NCBI GenBank assembly: GCA_026018925.1
Contig: JAKSZU010000018.1
Span: 25,606,452 to 25,670,451 of the forward strand
Origin: Tupaia tana
Lineage: Eukaryota; Chordata; Mammalia; Scandentia; Tupaiidae
Length of the DNA: 64,000 nt
Reading direction: 5' to 3'
Positions 22,912-34,984 of the stretch are shown piece after piece. Position numbers and translations under genes: made by a program. The notes below the pieces were generated by a model. It did not search any database, had not been told where the DNA came from, and was given only the letters and a program-made list of their open reading frames with translations. Position 1 is the first letter of the stretch. Every line of letters starts with the position of its first letter.

Positions 22912-23139
22912 ATATTTTTTTTTTTAGAGAGAGATTTTTACTATAGGGCACATGTGCTAACAGGAGAGAGAGAGAGAGGGAGAGAAAGTGAGAAATCACC
23001 CCCTGGGGGAATGGCCAATCTGCAATCCTTTCTTCATCTTCCTCTTGGGATCTTGGGCATGCATGCACACGTGCCTGGGGTGAGTTTTACAACTGTGTGG
23101 GAGTTCATCAACTTAACTATTTTGCCATCTGCTGGTCCT
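22912..23139 (-). mobile_element. tRNA-derived SINE, type B
   Basis: T-run at 22914-22924 is the tail. The head ends TTTGCCATCTGCTGGTCC. Flanks share imperfect TGAATATCATA/TGAGTTTCATA. The head has a perfect CTCF-like core at 23123-23135. Confidence 0.88.
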
Positions 23140-24639
23140 GAGTTTCATACTTTTGAAACCACTTGTACACTGGAGTTGAATATCTTGGGGAATCAATGGT
23201 GGATGTTAAGGGTCAGATATCAAACTGTTGAGATGAGACATTAAGAAAGTAATGGAAGCAAGCTAGAATGATCCACACAGGAACAGGTTAGGACTGGAAA
23301 CCTCAGAATAAATTTATGTTTATCTTACTATAAATATAGAAATAAATATTACTATGTGTCTATATGTGGATTAGAATGTACATGTGTGTTTTCTTGCTCT
23401 GTTAGTTGAGAGATGCCAGGAGAAAAACACTGTAGTGACAATAAGCATACCTAGTACATAGAACATGGTATCTAATATCACTTCCTAAAAAAGAGCACCT
23501 ATATGTCCTTGGAAAAATGACTGATGTCAGGATGGAACAAAAAATGTAAAGGATAAACATAGAGCATCTTCAAGTGCCAGAAAGGAAGTTTTTAAAACAC
23601 ACTCAAATGTTCAAATGTATACAAACACACAATGATGCAGATAAACCAAAGGAAAACAGAAATAAGGTGAGAGTGCCCGATGATCAAAAATAGAATAATT
23701 TGAATGATATAATAAATAAAATAGTACTGGATTTTATTGCAAAGCATAAAATAAGTATCCATAAGTCCATACTATTATCAATAAACAATAAAATTAAAAA
23801 ATAGATAAATGAAGGAGGGAGAAAAGTTTCTCATGCAGAAATATTCTGGATGATGAATACTGATAGGCCACCCTTAAAAAAAGTAGAGCATAGCTCTCAC
23901 TCTCTAAGTACTGACTGTGCATAGTTTCTTTCTTTCAAAAGCATATTATGAAAATGAGGAGAAGAATTAAAACATGTTACAGTGAAGAAAACACTACCTC
24001 AGCCAGGTGGATCCATGCAGACATTAGCAATGGTGGGACTTGTTGAAATCATGGATATGTGATATGACATGAGGAGAGGGACACTTTGGCACTGTGGTCT
24101 TCTTCCTTGAAATCTAAACTCCAGTCCAATAATGAGAAATAACAGAGAAATTCTAATCGAAGGTCATTATACAAATACCTTAGCATTTCTCCTCAAAACA
24201 ATCAAGATTATCAAATACAAGAAAAGTCTGAGAAAGTGTTACAACCAAGAAAAGACTAAGGAGACCTGATAACTTATATAATGTAGTATTCTGGATAAAA
24301 TCGTGGAACGGAAAAAGACACTAGTTAAACATGACGGGAATCAGAGTAAATTATGAACTTTGGTTAACAACAATGTATCCATACTGATCAATTAATTGTG
24401 ACAGATACACTGGAGTAATGTAAGTTGTTAACAGTAAAAGAAATTAAAACTAGATATGAGATCATTGCCATCCTCTTTACTATCTGCAACTATCCTTTTC
24501 TGTAAATCTAGAAGTACTATAAAATAAAAAGTTTACTAAAAAAAACTATAAAGTACTTCAGCTAATAAATATTTTTATTTAATAAGCATAACCTAAAGGC
24601 AGGCACTAAGAGTATGCAGTAAGCAAACCATGGATTCTC

Positions 24640-24805
24640 TCTATACGATTTGACAATTTCATTTTATGATCTCTCACTTCCTCTTCTGCTAGATATAAAT
24701 TTCACGACAGTGGAATGTATTGTATTTGTCTTTATATTCTCATAGTATCTAGCACATTAGTTTCTAAATATAAATGCTCAGTAGGTTTTGGTAAAACTGA
24801 AGTAT
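24640..24805 (+). mobile_element. L2 LINE 3' end
   Basis: GACAGTGGAATGTATTGTAT, CATAGTATCTAGCACATTAG and AATGCTCAGTAGG match the L2 3' terminus ('…GGCAGGGA…CCCAGCACCTAGAACAGTGCC…AATAAATA'). Confidence 0.45.
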
Positions 24806-25890
24806 CATGTGAGTATTTTTTTTGAGTTTTCATATGACATTTGTTTTAATCAGAAAAAAATGAGACTATTTAAGTGTTCATTCATAAAAGAACACCCAAA
24901 ACCTTTGTGAATAATTCTACAGAATATTATCACAAAACTATTGAACAAAAGTTAATATTTTGTGTGTTTACACTTTATGAAATTGTTCTTTATGATAATG
25001 TTTTAACTGTTGCACTCTTTCCCTACACTTTGATCTAATTGATTAATGTTCCTTTTATATTTTACTTGACCTACTTTGAATTAAATATTTTAATGGAATG
25101 GTTAAGTCTTTCGTGCTAGGTAATGAATAAATTAGGGACAAAAGGAATATGAGTATTCATAACTATTGTAAAAGTCAGATGCATTATTCTGGAAGCAATT
25201 GTTGAATCTATAACACAGATTTAGTAGTCAGTAGGTCATTAATTAATGGCATTTTCAACTAAAGAGATAAATCACATTTCAACTGTACTTGAAATTTGAG
25301 TCCCAGTATGAGTAGCATTTGAATTGGTTTTTGAGAAGGACATTGTACTTAGATCCAATATTGTCAAATAATTGATATTAGAAATAAGTATGTACTATGA
25401 GTGCCCAGATGGCTCCACACACTTTGTTTAAATTAAAACATTTTAGAATTTATTTTACATACATGTGTTTAACAATCACCAATCCTGCTTTTAAAAGAGA
25501 CTAAAAATAAGATATGATATAACCTCAGTTCAAGTTAAATAGATGCCTCAGTTTTACAAATTGCCTTGTGTTTGGTGAATAGAATTTTCTTGGCTAATCA
25601 CGGAATCTAGTTAAATGCTCAATATTTTCATGCAAAAGAGTTTTGTTGGTTTTTAATTGTCAGTTATATCCTCTGTCTAAAAATATTAGTTTATTTCATT
25701 GGACTTTAAGAGAAAATGGCAAAAAACAAACTATGCACAAAATAAACATTATAAAGAGAACAAAAGGGAAATGAAAACTATTTCCTAGATCAAAACCTTA
25801 ATATTTTTTTCAAGATACAATCACTATTTTTATCATCTCAAACCATGCAAAGAAAACTGGATTTTTGTCCCCCTTAAAATATAATAGGAA
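24806..25890. other. No recognised feature
   Basis: AT-rich unique-looking DNA with no SINE. Confidence 0.45.
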
Positions 25891-25894
25891 TACT

Positions 25895-26235
25895 TCATTA
25901 CTTTTTCATAAATAGAATGTTTTCTATTGTATTAACATTTCCTAATTTATTTAAGCATGCTCCTAGCCAGTCGTATTTGGTTTGTTTTTGTTTTTTATTT
26001 TTTTGCTTTTACTGACATTGCTGTAAAAATCTTTACTCACAGATATGTATAAAAGTGTACAACACATTTTTATACATCTGTAGGATAAATTCTTGAAAGA
26101 GTATTTGCTAATGTAGGTATGTGCATTTTATATTGGAATATGTATTCCTAAATTGACCTGAAAAGAGACTGTACAAATTCGTGTCTCCATCAATAGTGTC
26201 TATTTTCCCACACTTTACCAAGTCAATCTATCTTG
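25895..26235 (-). mobile_element. Old L1 fragment, antisense
   Basis: CATTGCTGTAAAAATCTTTA, then TCTGTAGGATAAATTC, TTCCTAAATTGACCTG and GACTGTACAAATTCGTGTC parallel the antisense of old L1 ORF2 ('AACATTCTTGTACA…TAGGATAAATTCC…CCAAATTGCCCTCC…TACCAATTTACACTCCC'). Confidence 0.55.
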
Positions 26236-27032
26236 TCAGCTCTAACCAAGATTCAAATATAGGATGTTAACTGCACAAGAAACATAATCATAATCTAAAA
26301 TGGCATGATCGATGAGGGTATTGGTCTTGGAAAAAGCAGATGGTATATTAAACTCATCTGTTTCTATGGCACTGCCTTTTCTACCAAAGCCCAGATTAAT
26401 ATACCATTGGTCTGTATAACTGAAGATTCATTACTTGTGCATATTCACTCATCCTACGTAAAAGCCTTAGTGAGAGTACTGCTTGGTATGAGCTATGGAT
26501 TTGGGAAAAGGAGAACATTACCAAAGTGCAGCTCACAGTAAAAAAAACTTGTAGTTTTGCCTGGTGTCCACCATGGGCATAACACAACTACTAGGAAAGG
26601 AGCCCAGTTGATATAGTCTACAGAGCTTGCTTTTTGGGACATAGAGCCAGGTTAGCAAAAGGTAGGGAATAGATATGGAGGGGAAAATAGAACATATAAC
26701 ATAGTGTATAGTCACCAATTTATAGATTCAAATTTTCATTTTGATTTCACTAGAAATATTAATTATCTAATATGAAAAGAATACATAGTTTCTTATTGGA
26801 ATATGGTAGAAATCCAGATTGTCAAACACAAGCTCAAAGAAGTCTTTGAATTTGAAATTCCCCCAGAGATACACTTTTTAAAAATCACTTCAATTTAAAA
26901 ATAGAGACCTAGAGAAGTGATCTGTAAAAATACAGATTGAGCAAGGAAAAATGCTGAGCCTAAACATGGGATTTCAATCATTTCCAGATCTCTGAGCTTT
27001 CATTTCATCTATTTATTAAGATTGACTGAAGA
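26236..27032. other. No recognised feature
   Basis: Unique-looking DNA; open frames of 61-78 codons only. Confidence 0.4.
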
Positions 27033-27292
27033 GGGACCACCAAGTGATATGGTGGTTAAAGCCTGGATTCTCACATGGCCAACCATGGTTCAAGTCCAGG
27101 AATTGACTTGAAAAATCACGCTGAGAGTATATGGGTGCATGCCCCAAATCCAGAGGGAAGAATATAGGAGAAGGGATTGCAGTGTGGCCATCCTCTTTGG
27201 GGGTGATTTTTCACTTTCCCTTTCTGTCTCTCTCACTCTCTCTGTCTCTCTCTTGCAAGTTCACACACCCTATGGGAAAAAATATAAAAATA
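27033..27292 (+). mobile_element. tRNA-derived SINE, type B
   Basis: Starts GGGACCACCAAGTGATATGG and ends CCCTATGGGAAAAAATAT. The TSD AGATTGA(C)TGAAGA/AGATTGAAGAA is imperfect. Confidence 0.87.
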
Positions 27293-27339
27293 TAGATTGA
27301 AGAATTTATACTTATAGAGAGAAATATTTACTTATTTCT

Positions 27340-27582
27340 TTGTTTTGTTTTAGTTTTTGCTATAGGGCATGTACATTCACCAGAGAGAAGGAAAGTAAGA
27401 AACCACCTCCCAGAAGGATGGCCACACCACAAACGCTTTTTTCCTCCACTTTCGTCTTAGGATTTTGAGCATACATGCACACGTGCCCTGTATGATTTTC
27501 AATCTGCCTGGTCCAGGACTTGGACCACAAGGTTGCCCATATGGGATTCAGCACCTTAAACTCTATGCCACTTGCTAGTGCA
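27340..27582 (-). mobile_element. tRNA-derived SINE, type B
   Basis: The reverse copy begins TTTTTGCTATAGGGC and ends TGCCACTTGCTAGTGC. It lies 47 bp from the preceding plus-strand copy, tail to tail. Confidence 0.85.
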
Positions 27583-27882
27583 AGAAATACAGATTCTGTG
27601 GTTAGTCCTTCAGAACATCTCTTTTCTGAGATATCTATGCCTAGTTTGAATAATTGCAATGATAGTCTATAAAGGAATATGTGGAATTGTTTTAGACTAC
27701 TGTCTTAGGCTATTGCTCTTCTAGCATTGCATTTCCTGGGCAGAATACTGGGTTTCCTCACAAAAGTTGAGTAAAGATGTTTAAATTAAATTTAGAATAA
27801 TAATGGGACATGTGTACATGTGTGTATGTGGGCCTGACCCAAATGAAATTAGAGGCCAAGGCAGCCAATTTTGGGGGGAAAC

Positions 27883-27890
<8 letters not shown>

Positions 27891-27913
<23 letters not shown>

Positions 27914-27940
27914 ATATATAATACATATATACTATATATA
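27891..27940. repeat. (TG)n/(TA)n microsatellite
   Basis: About 11 TG units then TATATA-type sequence. Confidence 0.9.
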
Positions 27941-27982
27941 GTGATATAAATATATGTAATAATCATAAAGCAGAATAAAATA

Positions 27983-28700
27983 TGTAAAATACTCTTTAAA
28001 AATAGACAAGAAGATGGAAACTGACATGCTAAAGAATTTTTAGAGCTAGGAGATTACTTTTACATTTATCCCTCCCCTACCATTTTACATATGAGAGAAT
28101 TCAGGGAGTTGAATTAAGGAAATCTGCTTTTCCAATTTCAGGTCAGAAACTGAACTTTCTGAAGATTTTCCCAGGATCAGGACCTACAGAGAAAAACAAA
28201 AATAAGAGTGTTCAAATAGACCAAATAGTGTCTACTGCACCCAGCCATTGGTTGAGAACGTGAGCACAGAGAAGCCAACTCAGCAGTGAGTGAAGAGTAT
28301 GCTGCATAAGAAGAGAGTCACATGTGAGGAAAACGATGCCAAAGGCCATGCAGAGTACCAGACATGGCGGAGAGAGTGCCTCTACCTTTCTGGTCCTGGT
28401 CCTCATGAAGCCTAGCTGTGCTTCTGTTCCTAACACTGTAAAATGTTATTGGGACTATATTCTCACATACACTATTGAGCAAGCTCCAGCTGGTTTTGAT
28501 ATAAAGTATATTGGACTGATACAGGGGTTCTCTGTGTCTCCAGTTGACATTTTTCCTTGTGTCTCAAATTTAACTACACTAAATTTAATATTCCACCTCT
28601 AAAGATGGCTATATGATTTTCTGAAAGTTCCACAGTATGTGACAGAGTCATAGAAAAAAATCTAGGTGTTGTAGAAGGCACTTTCACATAAAGTCCAAGT
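27983..28700. other. No recognised gene; possible decayed LTR
   Basis: The stretch 28250-28480 is slightly GC-richer and may be a decayed MLT1-type LTR. The match is too weak to claim. Confidence 0.3.
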
Positions 28701-29016
28701 GATTTTCTTTATTGGGGTATTAGATCCAAAAGTCCTTATATAAATTTAGAATAGCCACTGCAAGCATTTTTCTAAAACCCAAAGAACTCATGCACTTCTT
28801 TATTTATTTTATTGTTTCATTATTGTTCCCATTGTTGCATTATGAAATACTAAGACATTTTTTCCCCTAAAGACAAGGTTTTTTGTAGGATATAATTATA
28901 GAATCCAAAATGCCTTAATGTCCTCGAATATTGTGTGATCATCGTAAATGTTCAAAAGCTTTGATGAATTCTCAGAAGCAAGATTAGAGAATTGAGTTGC
29001 CAGGAGCTCTAAAATC

Positions 29017-29432
29017 ATTTAAGCCCAACTTCTTTGTGAATTCAGTTAGTGTTCAAGATAGCTATGATCTTAGAAATATTAAAGTTTTGGGGCATTTTGA
29101 CCATCCTTCATCTGGAAAGTAAGGGCTTCAAATTCTAGACTCTTTTATCTTGGGTTTATCTCCACAAATACTATGCGGGTTTGAGGAAGTCTGAAACACT
29201 CCTATAATCTCATTTTTAAATGAAAACTTTAAAAATTGAAACTAAATGAGATAAAAGGGAAGAAGAATGTTAGACTTGGAGAGAACCTGAGGAATCTCAA
29301 TTTACTATCAATCATGTGCCTCTCCCTTACTTTCCAGATGAAGAATGGTCAAAATGCCCCAAAACCTTAATATTTCTAAGATCATAGCTACCTTGAACAC
29401 TAACTGAATTCACAGAGAAGTTGGGCTTAAAT
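29017..29432. repeat. 109-bp near-perfect inverted repeat with 198-bp spacer
   Basis: Arms 29017-29125 and 29324-29432 are reverse complements with 105 of 109 positions identical and no gaps. All four differences are transitions. The spacer has its own 9-bp stem (29142-29150 with 29249-29257). Sequence diverges abruptly outside and inside the arms. It belongs to no repeat family I recognise, although the flanks include MIR-like sequence. Confidence 0.95.
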
Positions 29433-29550
29433 TTCAGTCATGATCAAACAAAGGTTGAGAGAGAGAAAGGCCTATTTCCCAGAGTCACACAACTAATTCT
29501 AATGACTAGACAGAGCTTAAGTCTCCAGTATCTTAATTTATGGGATCATT
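29433..29550 (-). mobile_element. MIR-like fragment
   Basis: AAAGGTTGAGAGAGAGAAAG, CCCAGAGTCACACAACTAAT and CAGAGCTTAAGTCTCC follow antisense MIR ('…GGTTAAGTAACTTGCCCAAGGTCACACAGCTAGT…CAGAGC…'). Confidence 0.5.
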
Positions 29551-29698
29551 AACAAAGAAATGTACTCAGGACTAAATCATGTCTGGATCTAATACAGGCA
29601 CTGTTTGAATCAGGCATTTAGGCCCATCAGTCAGTAACTCCATGCCTATAGTAAAGGTTGCTCAATTAAAAGTCTGTGGCTAAACCTTCTTCAACTAG

Positions 29699-29720
29699 GT
29701 TTTTTTTTTTTTTTTTTTTT
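29699..29720. repeat. T-run, possible tail of a minus-strand retrocopy
   Basis: About 22 T. The sequence just downstream (GACCACACAGTCTTTAAATT…) would be the 3' end of such a copy, but I recognise no source. Confidence 0.5.
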
Positions 29721-30067
29721 GACCACACAGTCTTTAAATTATTTTCACTTGGTCCTCACTATTGAAAAATAGAAGAATTGACCATAAAATTATGGATTTC
29801 TGGTGTCTCACTAAGATGAGTAGAAACTATCAACCGAAGTCCAGTATTGTTGACTTGGAGGAGCAGCAATTATCTTTAGACAGGATACACATGGTCTAAA
29901 TCTTCTCTGTCTCTACTCTGTCTATTCATTTCAGTTGCATACCTGGTACTAGAGTTTGATATTCTCTTAGACATTACATTAAAACTTCATGTCACATTGG
30001 TGTTTCTTTGGAAACATCTAACACTGTCTTTCCATAGAGAATGTTTCCATTGTAGTACACCACAGTG

Positions 30068-30275
30068 TATGATAGTGGCTAGGAATGTAAACTTTGGAGT
30101 CACACTACTTTGATTTAAATTGTCTTCACCACTTTCTAGTTGTATAAACTTGGGCATATTATTTAACCTTCTATTTCAGTTTCTCATCTACAAAAGGGGG
30201 TTAGTAATACTACTAAGCTATTTGGATTACTGTGAGCATTCATTGAGTTAGAGAAAAAATATTTGCCAGAAAACA
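30068..30275 (+). mobile_element. MIR SINE
   Basis: GATAGTGGCTAGGAATGTAA, TGGAGTCACACTACTTTGAT, CACCACTTTCTAGTTGTATA, CTTGGGCATATTATTTAACC and CAGTTTCTCATCTACAAAAG cover head, core and 3' part in MIR order. Confidence 0.9.
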
Positions 30276-30815
30276 TTCCATGTTCTTTTTACATGTGTTA
30301 GCCATTATTACACTATTTGCTCTGGGCTGGCTCTTATTTCATAAAATGTAAATGTGATGTATGAAAAAACTTAATATGGCAACTTTGGTAACTTTGCTTT
30401 ACCCAAAGAAAATGGATTTTTGGTTGAATAATTCTTCAATTGTATGTTTTGTCCTCATAAACAACCTTACCGTGCTCAAGTGAGAATATTAGGACTTTAA
30501 CAATTATGCTCCTGCACGCTATTCTGATAGAACAACTTAATAGGACAAAAAAGCAATACAAACCAACAAGTTTGAATTTCTTCTCTCTCTCTCACTCTCT
30601 CTCTCTTTTTCTCATGTAAGAGACAAAAGATGGTAAATATCTTATATCTATATAAATCTTACCTCATCCTGCACCTGTGGCAGATAAGACTAATCCATCA
30701 TAGTGTTCTTCCTCAAAAAGCTTAAATTTGGCTACATAATCCTCATCAGAGGATCTTAGAAAGACATTAGTTTATTATTGGAGTTAACCTATTGAAAAAC
30801 ATTATTTAGCTATTT
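30276..30815. other. No recognised feature; CT-repeat
   Basis: A CT microsatellite at 30579-30612 lies in otherwise unique-looking DNA. Confidence 0.45.
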
Positions 30816-30819
30816 TTCT

Positions 30820-31335
30820 GTTAACTGTACTATCTGCCTGCCACATAAGTTCAAAATCTAAGAGCCATTTTAGATTTTCTTTTTCTTTCCTAGGATAGCA
30901 CATCATTTTCAATATCCTGTCAATTACACTCCTGCAATGACTCTTGAAACTGTCTCTTTCTATCAGTTTTCATTGCCATTGCCTTGCTTTGGGCTTTCAT
31001 TGACTCTCACTTGGGTTGGAGCATTAGCTTCCTAACAGCTTCCCTGCTTCAAGCCCCCTTCAGGTGAGCCTACGCAAATTGATTTTCCAAGAGCACAGGT
31101 TAAATTATGTCATTTCTTCTTTTGTGACTCTTCAGTGTCTATTCTATTTCCAGTACAATTATGGCCCAATCATCCTGGTATCCAAAATCTTCCATAATCT
31201 GCCTGAAAGCTCTACATACAACTTTTTCTCCAGCTGTCAGTACAGCTGCAGTTGCTATACCCCATCTCTTCAAAGTGGCTTTTAATTTCTTGCTCTTTGG
31301 TCGCATACCCTTTCTAATGTGTTAGTCTTTCTAAT
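30820..31335 (+). mobile_element. L2 LINE fragment
   Basis: CTTCCTAACAGCTTCCCTGC, then TTAAATTATGTCATTTCTTC, ACTCTTCAGTGTCTATTC and AATCTTCCATAATCTGCCTG match the L2 RT-end/3' order ('CTCCTAACTGGTCTCCCTGCTTC…GATCATGTCACTCCCC…CTTCAATGGCTTCCC…'). Very old. Confidence 0.7.
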
Positions 31336-31437
31336 AGTCTAAAAAAGTATCTCAAATGCTGTTATTTAGTAGGAGTTATACATTCCATGAATACCTATAC
31401 TGTTTTATATGTATCTCTTCATAAATGTACATGTATT

Positions 31438-31690
31438 GGGCTGTCTCCACAACTCAGCAATAATGCTCAAGAGAAGTCAGATCCCACATGGCAACCACAA
31501 ATTGAATCCATAACCAGTCAGTCTGAAACACTCTGAGCACACACACATAAGTGCCCAAAACTGACTTACTAGAGGACTGGAGGAAGAGGATCACAGCGTG
31601 ACCAGACTCTCTGGAGAATGCTCCTCTCTTGCTGTCTTGCTCTCTCTCTTTCTCTGCTTTACCCTAACATGCACACACACACACATTCTA
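31438..31690 (+). mobile_element. tRNA-derived SINE, strongly diverged
   Basis: GAGCACACACACATAAGTGC, GACTGGAGGAAGAGGATC, a CT tract and GCACACACACACATTCTATC keep the family order. The B-box region is unrecognisable. It is the most diverged full-length copy in the window. Confidence 0.65.
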
Positions 31691-31699
31691 TCATGAATA

Positions 31700-34285
31700 A
31701 AAGAAAATTATACAAATATTGCCTTGTGTCATGGCTCCCTGTGTTGGGCTCAAAGTAGAAAAATGAAGAAATTGCTTGTTAGCAAGTATTTTTGAGCATG
31801 TACTTTGTTCATATCTGCATTTCCACATATCTAACATATACTTACATGTAACTAGAGACAGAAAAACAGGTAGAAGAGCTATAATTTAACCAGTTTTTCT
31901 GGAACCTTATGGCAATTCTGACCAACATTAGATAAATAAGCTTTTTGTTTGAAAATAATATGATGTCAGTTATTTTTATTCCTTCAGGTCTGGCACTTCT
32001 GAGGGCAATTATAAAATAAAATTAAATTTAACAAATTGCAAAGTAGTTTTAGCCTAACTATGTACATTTTTCTTTAATGCTTAAACTTTTCTTTAATTTT
32101 TTTAAAATAAAAACTTATCTCAATACGGGATGTCGATGAGAAGTGCCAATTTGAAAGCATTACTGGAATTAGCATTTCTACAATTGGCTGAGGATAGCAA
32201 GTGGCCTCTGGTCTTCATCTCAGATTTATGAGGGCAAATGCTTATCACTTTCAATCACTCATTTTGCCTGCTGTTCCTCCAGTTTAATTTAAAGCAGGGC
32301 AACCGATAAAATCATAGACCAAAGGGTCATAAGAGAAAGAGAAACGTAAATCAATAGCTTGCAAATTCTGGTATTTCCATTCAATGATCTTTTCATCCTT
32401 TAGTTTTAACATGACAACACATTGTGCAAATGAATATTTTTTTTTCCTTTTAGTTAGCAGTTTAGAATTCTGCTTTGTCTGTATATATTGTGCATGTGTG
32501 TTTTTCAAACAGTTTTGACACACATGTAAATGGCATAGATGGACCTTAAGGTCACTCCTCAGTATTTGTAAATAAGGAATGAAAGTATGCATCTCTGAAT
32601 TTAAAGGCATAAGAAAATAGAAGTTAGCTGGAATTTGTGTTAGAAGACTATTTTCTAGCTCAGGTACTTACTAGCTGGGAGGTGTCATGTAAGGACTGGA
32701 GTTCCAGATACATCCTTAAAGCAGAGACCTAGTTACTAGAACCTAAATAGACAGAACAAGGAAGAAACCCAGTTGTTCATCCTGGACTGTAAGGCAATAT
32801 ATAACTCTTTAGCTGTGGGCCTTTGAGGAAGTTTTTAAGAAAACCTTGAGTGTCACTTTCTATACTATTGATAGACATATGCACATTTACACGTGCCGTG
32901 ATTTTCATAATAATACATACCATACACTGTGTATAGCCAAACTTTCTCTTCTTAATATTTGACCACAAAGCGACAGCCAACACTGCATTTTCCCATGATT
33001 CTCTTGGCCGCTATCTTCCTGGACTTTTTATTTTCAGAAATATGAGACTTTATGATATTTATTTCAAATCTTTAGTCTAATGGATAGATCCAAAAAAATG
33101 AATTATACTTTTAACACAAAGAAATAATTTAAAAAATGGGCACAGTGAACATAAAATCATGATATGAAAATGGCTAGAAGAAAAATTATGTTTTATTACC
33201 CACAGTTTGAAAGCCTTGAGACCATGTATGCAATGTAACAATTAAGTTTGCTCTAAATATCTGTGTACTTATTTTTGTGTGTTAAAATAATCATTAACGT
33301 TTGATTCTTAGCTATTAACAGGTAGTTTATGCAGCTAGTTATCCATCAGGTAATGAATGTAATAGAATTTCATCAATGTTAAGCATTTAAGTCACCAAAA
33401 AAGTCAAAAATATTTTCTTGGCCAGATGAATTCACTACTCTAGTGAACATTGTCGCATGCCAGTGAACTCAGAGAGACCATCTCAAATGCTTCTTTCTGG
33501 GAGTTACAACTAGTACAATACACAAGAATGAGAAAAACAGCTCCATGAAACTATTCACTTCAGTGTTGTCCTTAAGCTGACAAAATTCCTCTTAGCTCGC
33601 TAACTTTCGTCAGTCTGTTTCCTTCCTAGGTCTTATAGTTTTGCTGTTCATCATAAGTTTATGACATCCATTAATAAGTCTTGCTGCAAATCAGTGACTA
33701 TGGATGATATTTGAATATTCTCACTACCTAGTGCTTAAAATGTTAATTCATTCTTGCCTAGCAGCAAGTGGAACATCTGGCCCTACTTCCAAGTGAAGTC
33801 ATTGGTGCAGTTCACCCTCCGAATGGGAATGCGATGGGTGAGCTAGAGGGTAAATCAGTGGCATATGTGATAGAAAGCAGGCACAGTGGAAAGAGGAAGC
33901 AGAGATTTCTGTAACCTACGTCCTGTCAAAATGGTTGGAACATACACTAAATTCCTATTTCATTTGCAAATAACTATCATCCACTTTAAATGACATTCTG
34001 AAACTTGGGCCTGTGAGTACTGAGTATAACAAATTATTGAGTCATTGGAAAAGTCATGACCTATTTTTCTATGCAAAAGTGAGTCATGATTTTTCTGACA
34101 ACCCAGTATTTCTTGGTTGATGATGGAGATTCCTTCAAAATTATCAGGAGGTGATAATTTTTTTTTTCACAATGTATGGCTTGCCATTGTACCCAAAGAA
34201 TGGACACTCGAATTCACACCTGCTGGAAAAGTTTTAGGCATTAATGATATGAATTCTGGGATTGTTTACATTTTTAGAGAAAAGA
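31700..34285. other. About 2.5 kb with no recognised repeat or gene
   Basis: No SINE, L1 or LTR is evident between the diverged SINE at 31.4 kb and the copy at 34.29 kb. Open frames reach 108 codons (32284-32610, minus) without similarity I recognise. Confidence 0.45.
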
Positions 34286-34289
34286 AAAT

Positions 34290-34543
34290 GTAAGCCAGCT
34301 AGTGGTGTGGTTTTTAAGGTGGATCGATCTCACATGACTGACTGTGTGGTTTAAATCCTGGACTGGTAGCTTGAGGAACATGCCAGTGCATGTGTATGCC
34401 TGCCCCAAATCCCAAAAGGAGAAATGGAGAAGAAGGGATTGCAGCATCGTCATCCCATATAAAGGGTGCTTTCTCTCCCTTCCCCCCACTTCTGTCTTTC
34501 TCTGGCAAGCACATACACCTTATAGAAAATTTTAAAATCTAAA
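34290..34543 (+). mobile_element. tRNA-derived SINE, type B
   Basis: Starts near GTAAGCCAGCTAGTGGTGTGG. It ends CCTTATAGAAAATTTT. Diverged. Confidence 0.82.
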
Positions 34544-34831
34544 AAAAAGAATGAGACATTAATATAAAAAGTATGAGACATTGTAGATAATATTACAAAT
34601 GAAGATATTTTTGCTGACAATTCATAAACACAACCCATATTTTACTTAAGAGTGAGTACAATCAAGAGGTAAGATTGCTCATGCAACTAGTATTAGAAGT
34701 TATATGACTTGGGCTTTGGAATTTCTATAAAACACCCAGATTTGATGATGCAAGTAATAGGGTGCCATTGTGCAAGGATTGGGCTGCATGGGCAGCCCAG
34801 GTTTGGTTATTGATCAACATGAACAGGCTGG

Positions 34832-34945
34832 GTGTAATGGCATGCAGCTGTGATTCCAGCTAATTGTTCTCGCCCATGTCAAAAATCCCTGTCTTTCTCT
34901 CCTGCTCTCCATTGCTCTCTCTTTCTCTCTTATTAAAACAACAGC
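34832..34945 (+). mobile_element. 7SL-like (Alu/B1-type) SINE fragment with CT-rich tail
   Basis: GGCTGGGTGTAATGGCATGC and TGTGATTCCAGCTA mirror the 7SL-derived start 'GGCCGGGCGCGGTGGC…TGTAATCCCAGC'. A CT-rich stretch like that of the tRNA SINE follows, then an A-rich end. Confidence 0.55.
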
Positions 34946-34984
34946 AATAACAACCAACTAAATATTACAGGCCCAGCCACAACA

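Larger units (their letters stand above)
22120..24545 (+). mobile_element. Old L1 3' end with long 3' UTR (L1M-type)
   Basis: The ORF2 tail (GTTTATAACAGCTTTATTTA, ATATCCATATAACAAAATCC, TCAGTGGTTGCCAGAGG) leads into a roughly 2-kb 3' UTR. That ends with GATACACTGGAGTAATG, then TCTGTAAATCTAGAAGTAC and an A-run at 24540-24545, the order of old L1M/HAL1-type 3' ends. One SINE (22910-23139) interrupts it. No usable ORF remains. Confidence 0.75.

Noticed and set aside
22786-23244. 152-codon open frame
   Set aside because: It crosses L1 3' UTR, a TTTA microsatellite and a SINE; no gene.
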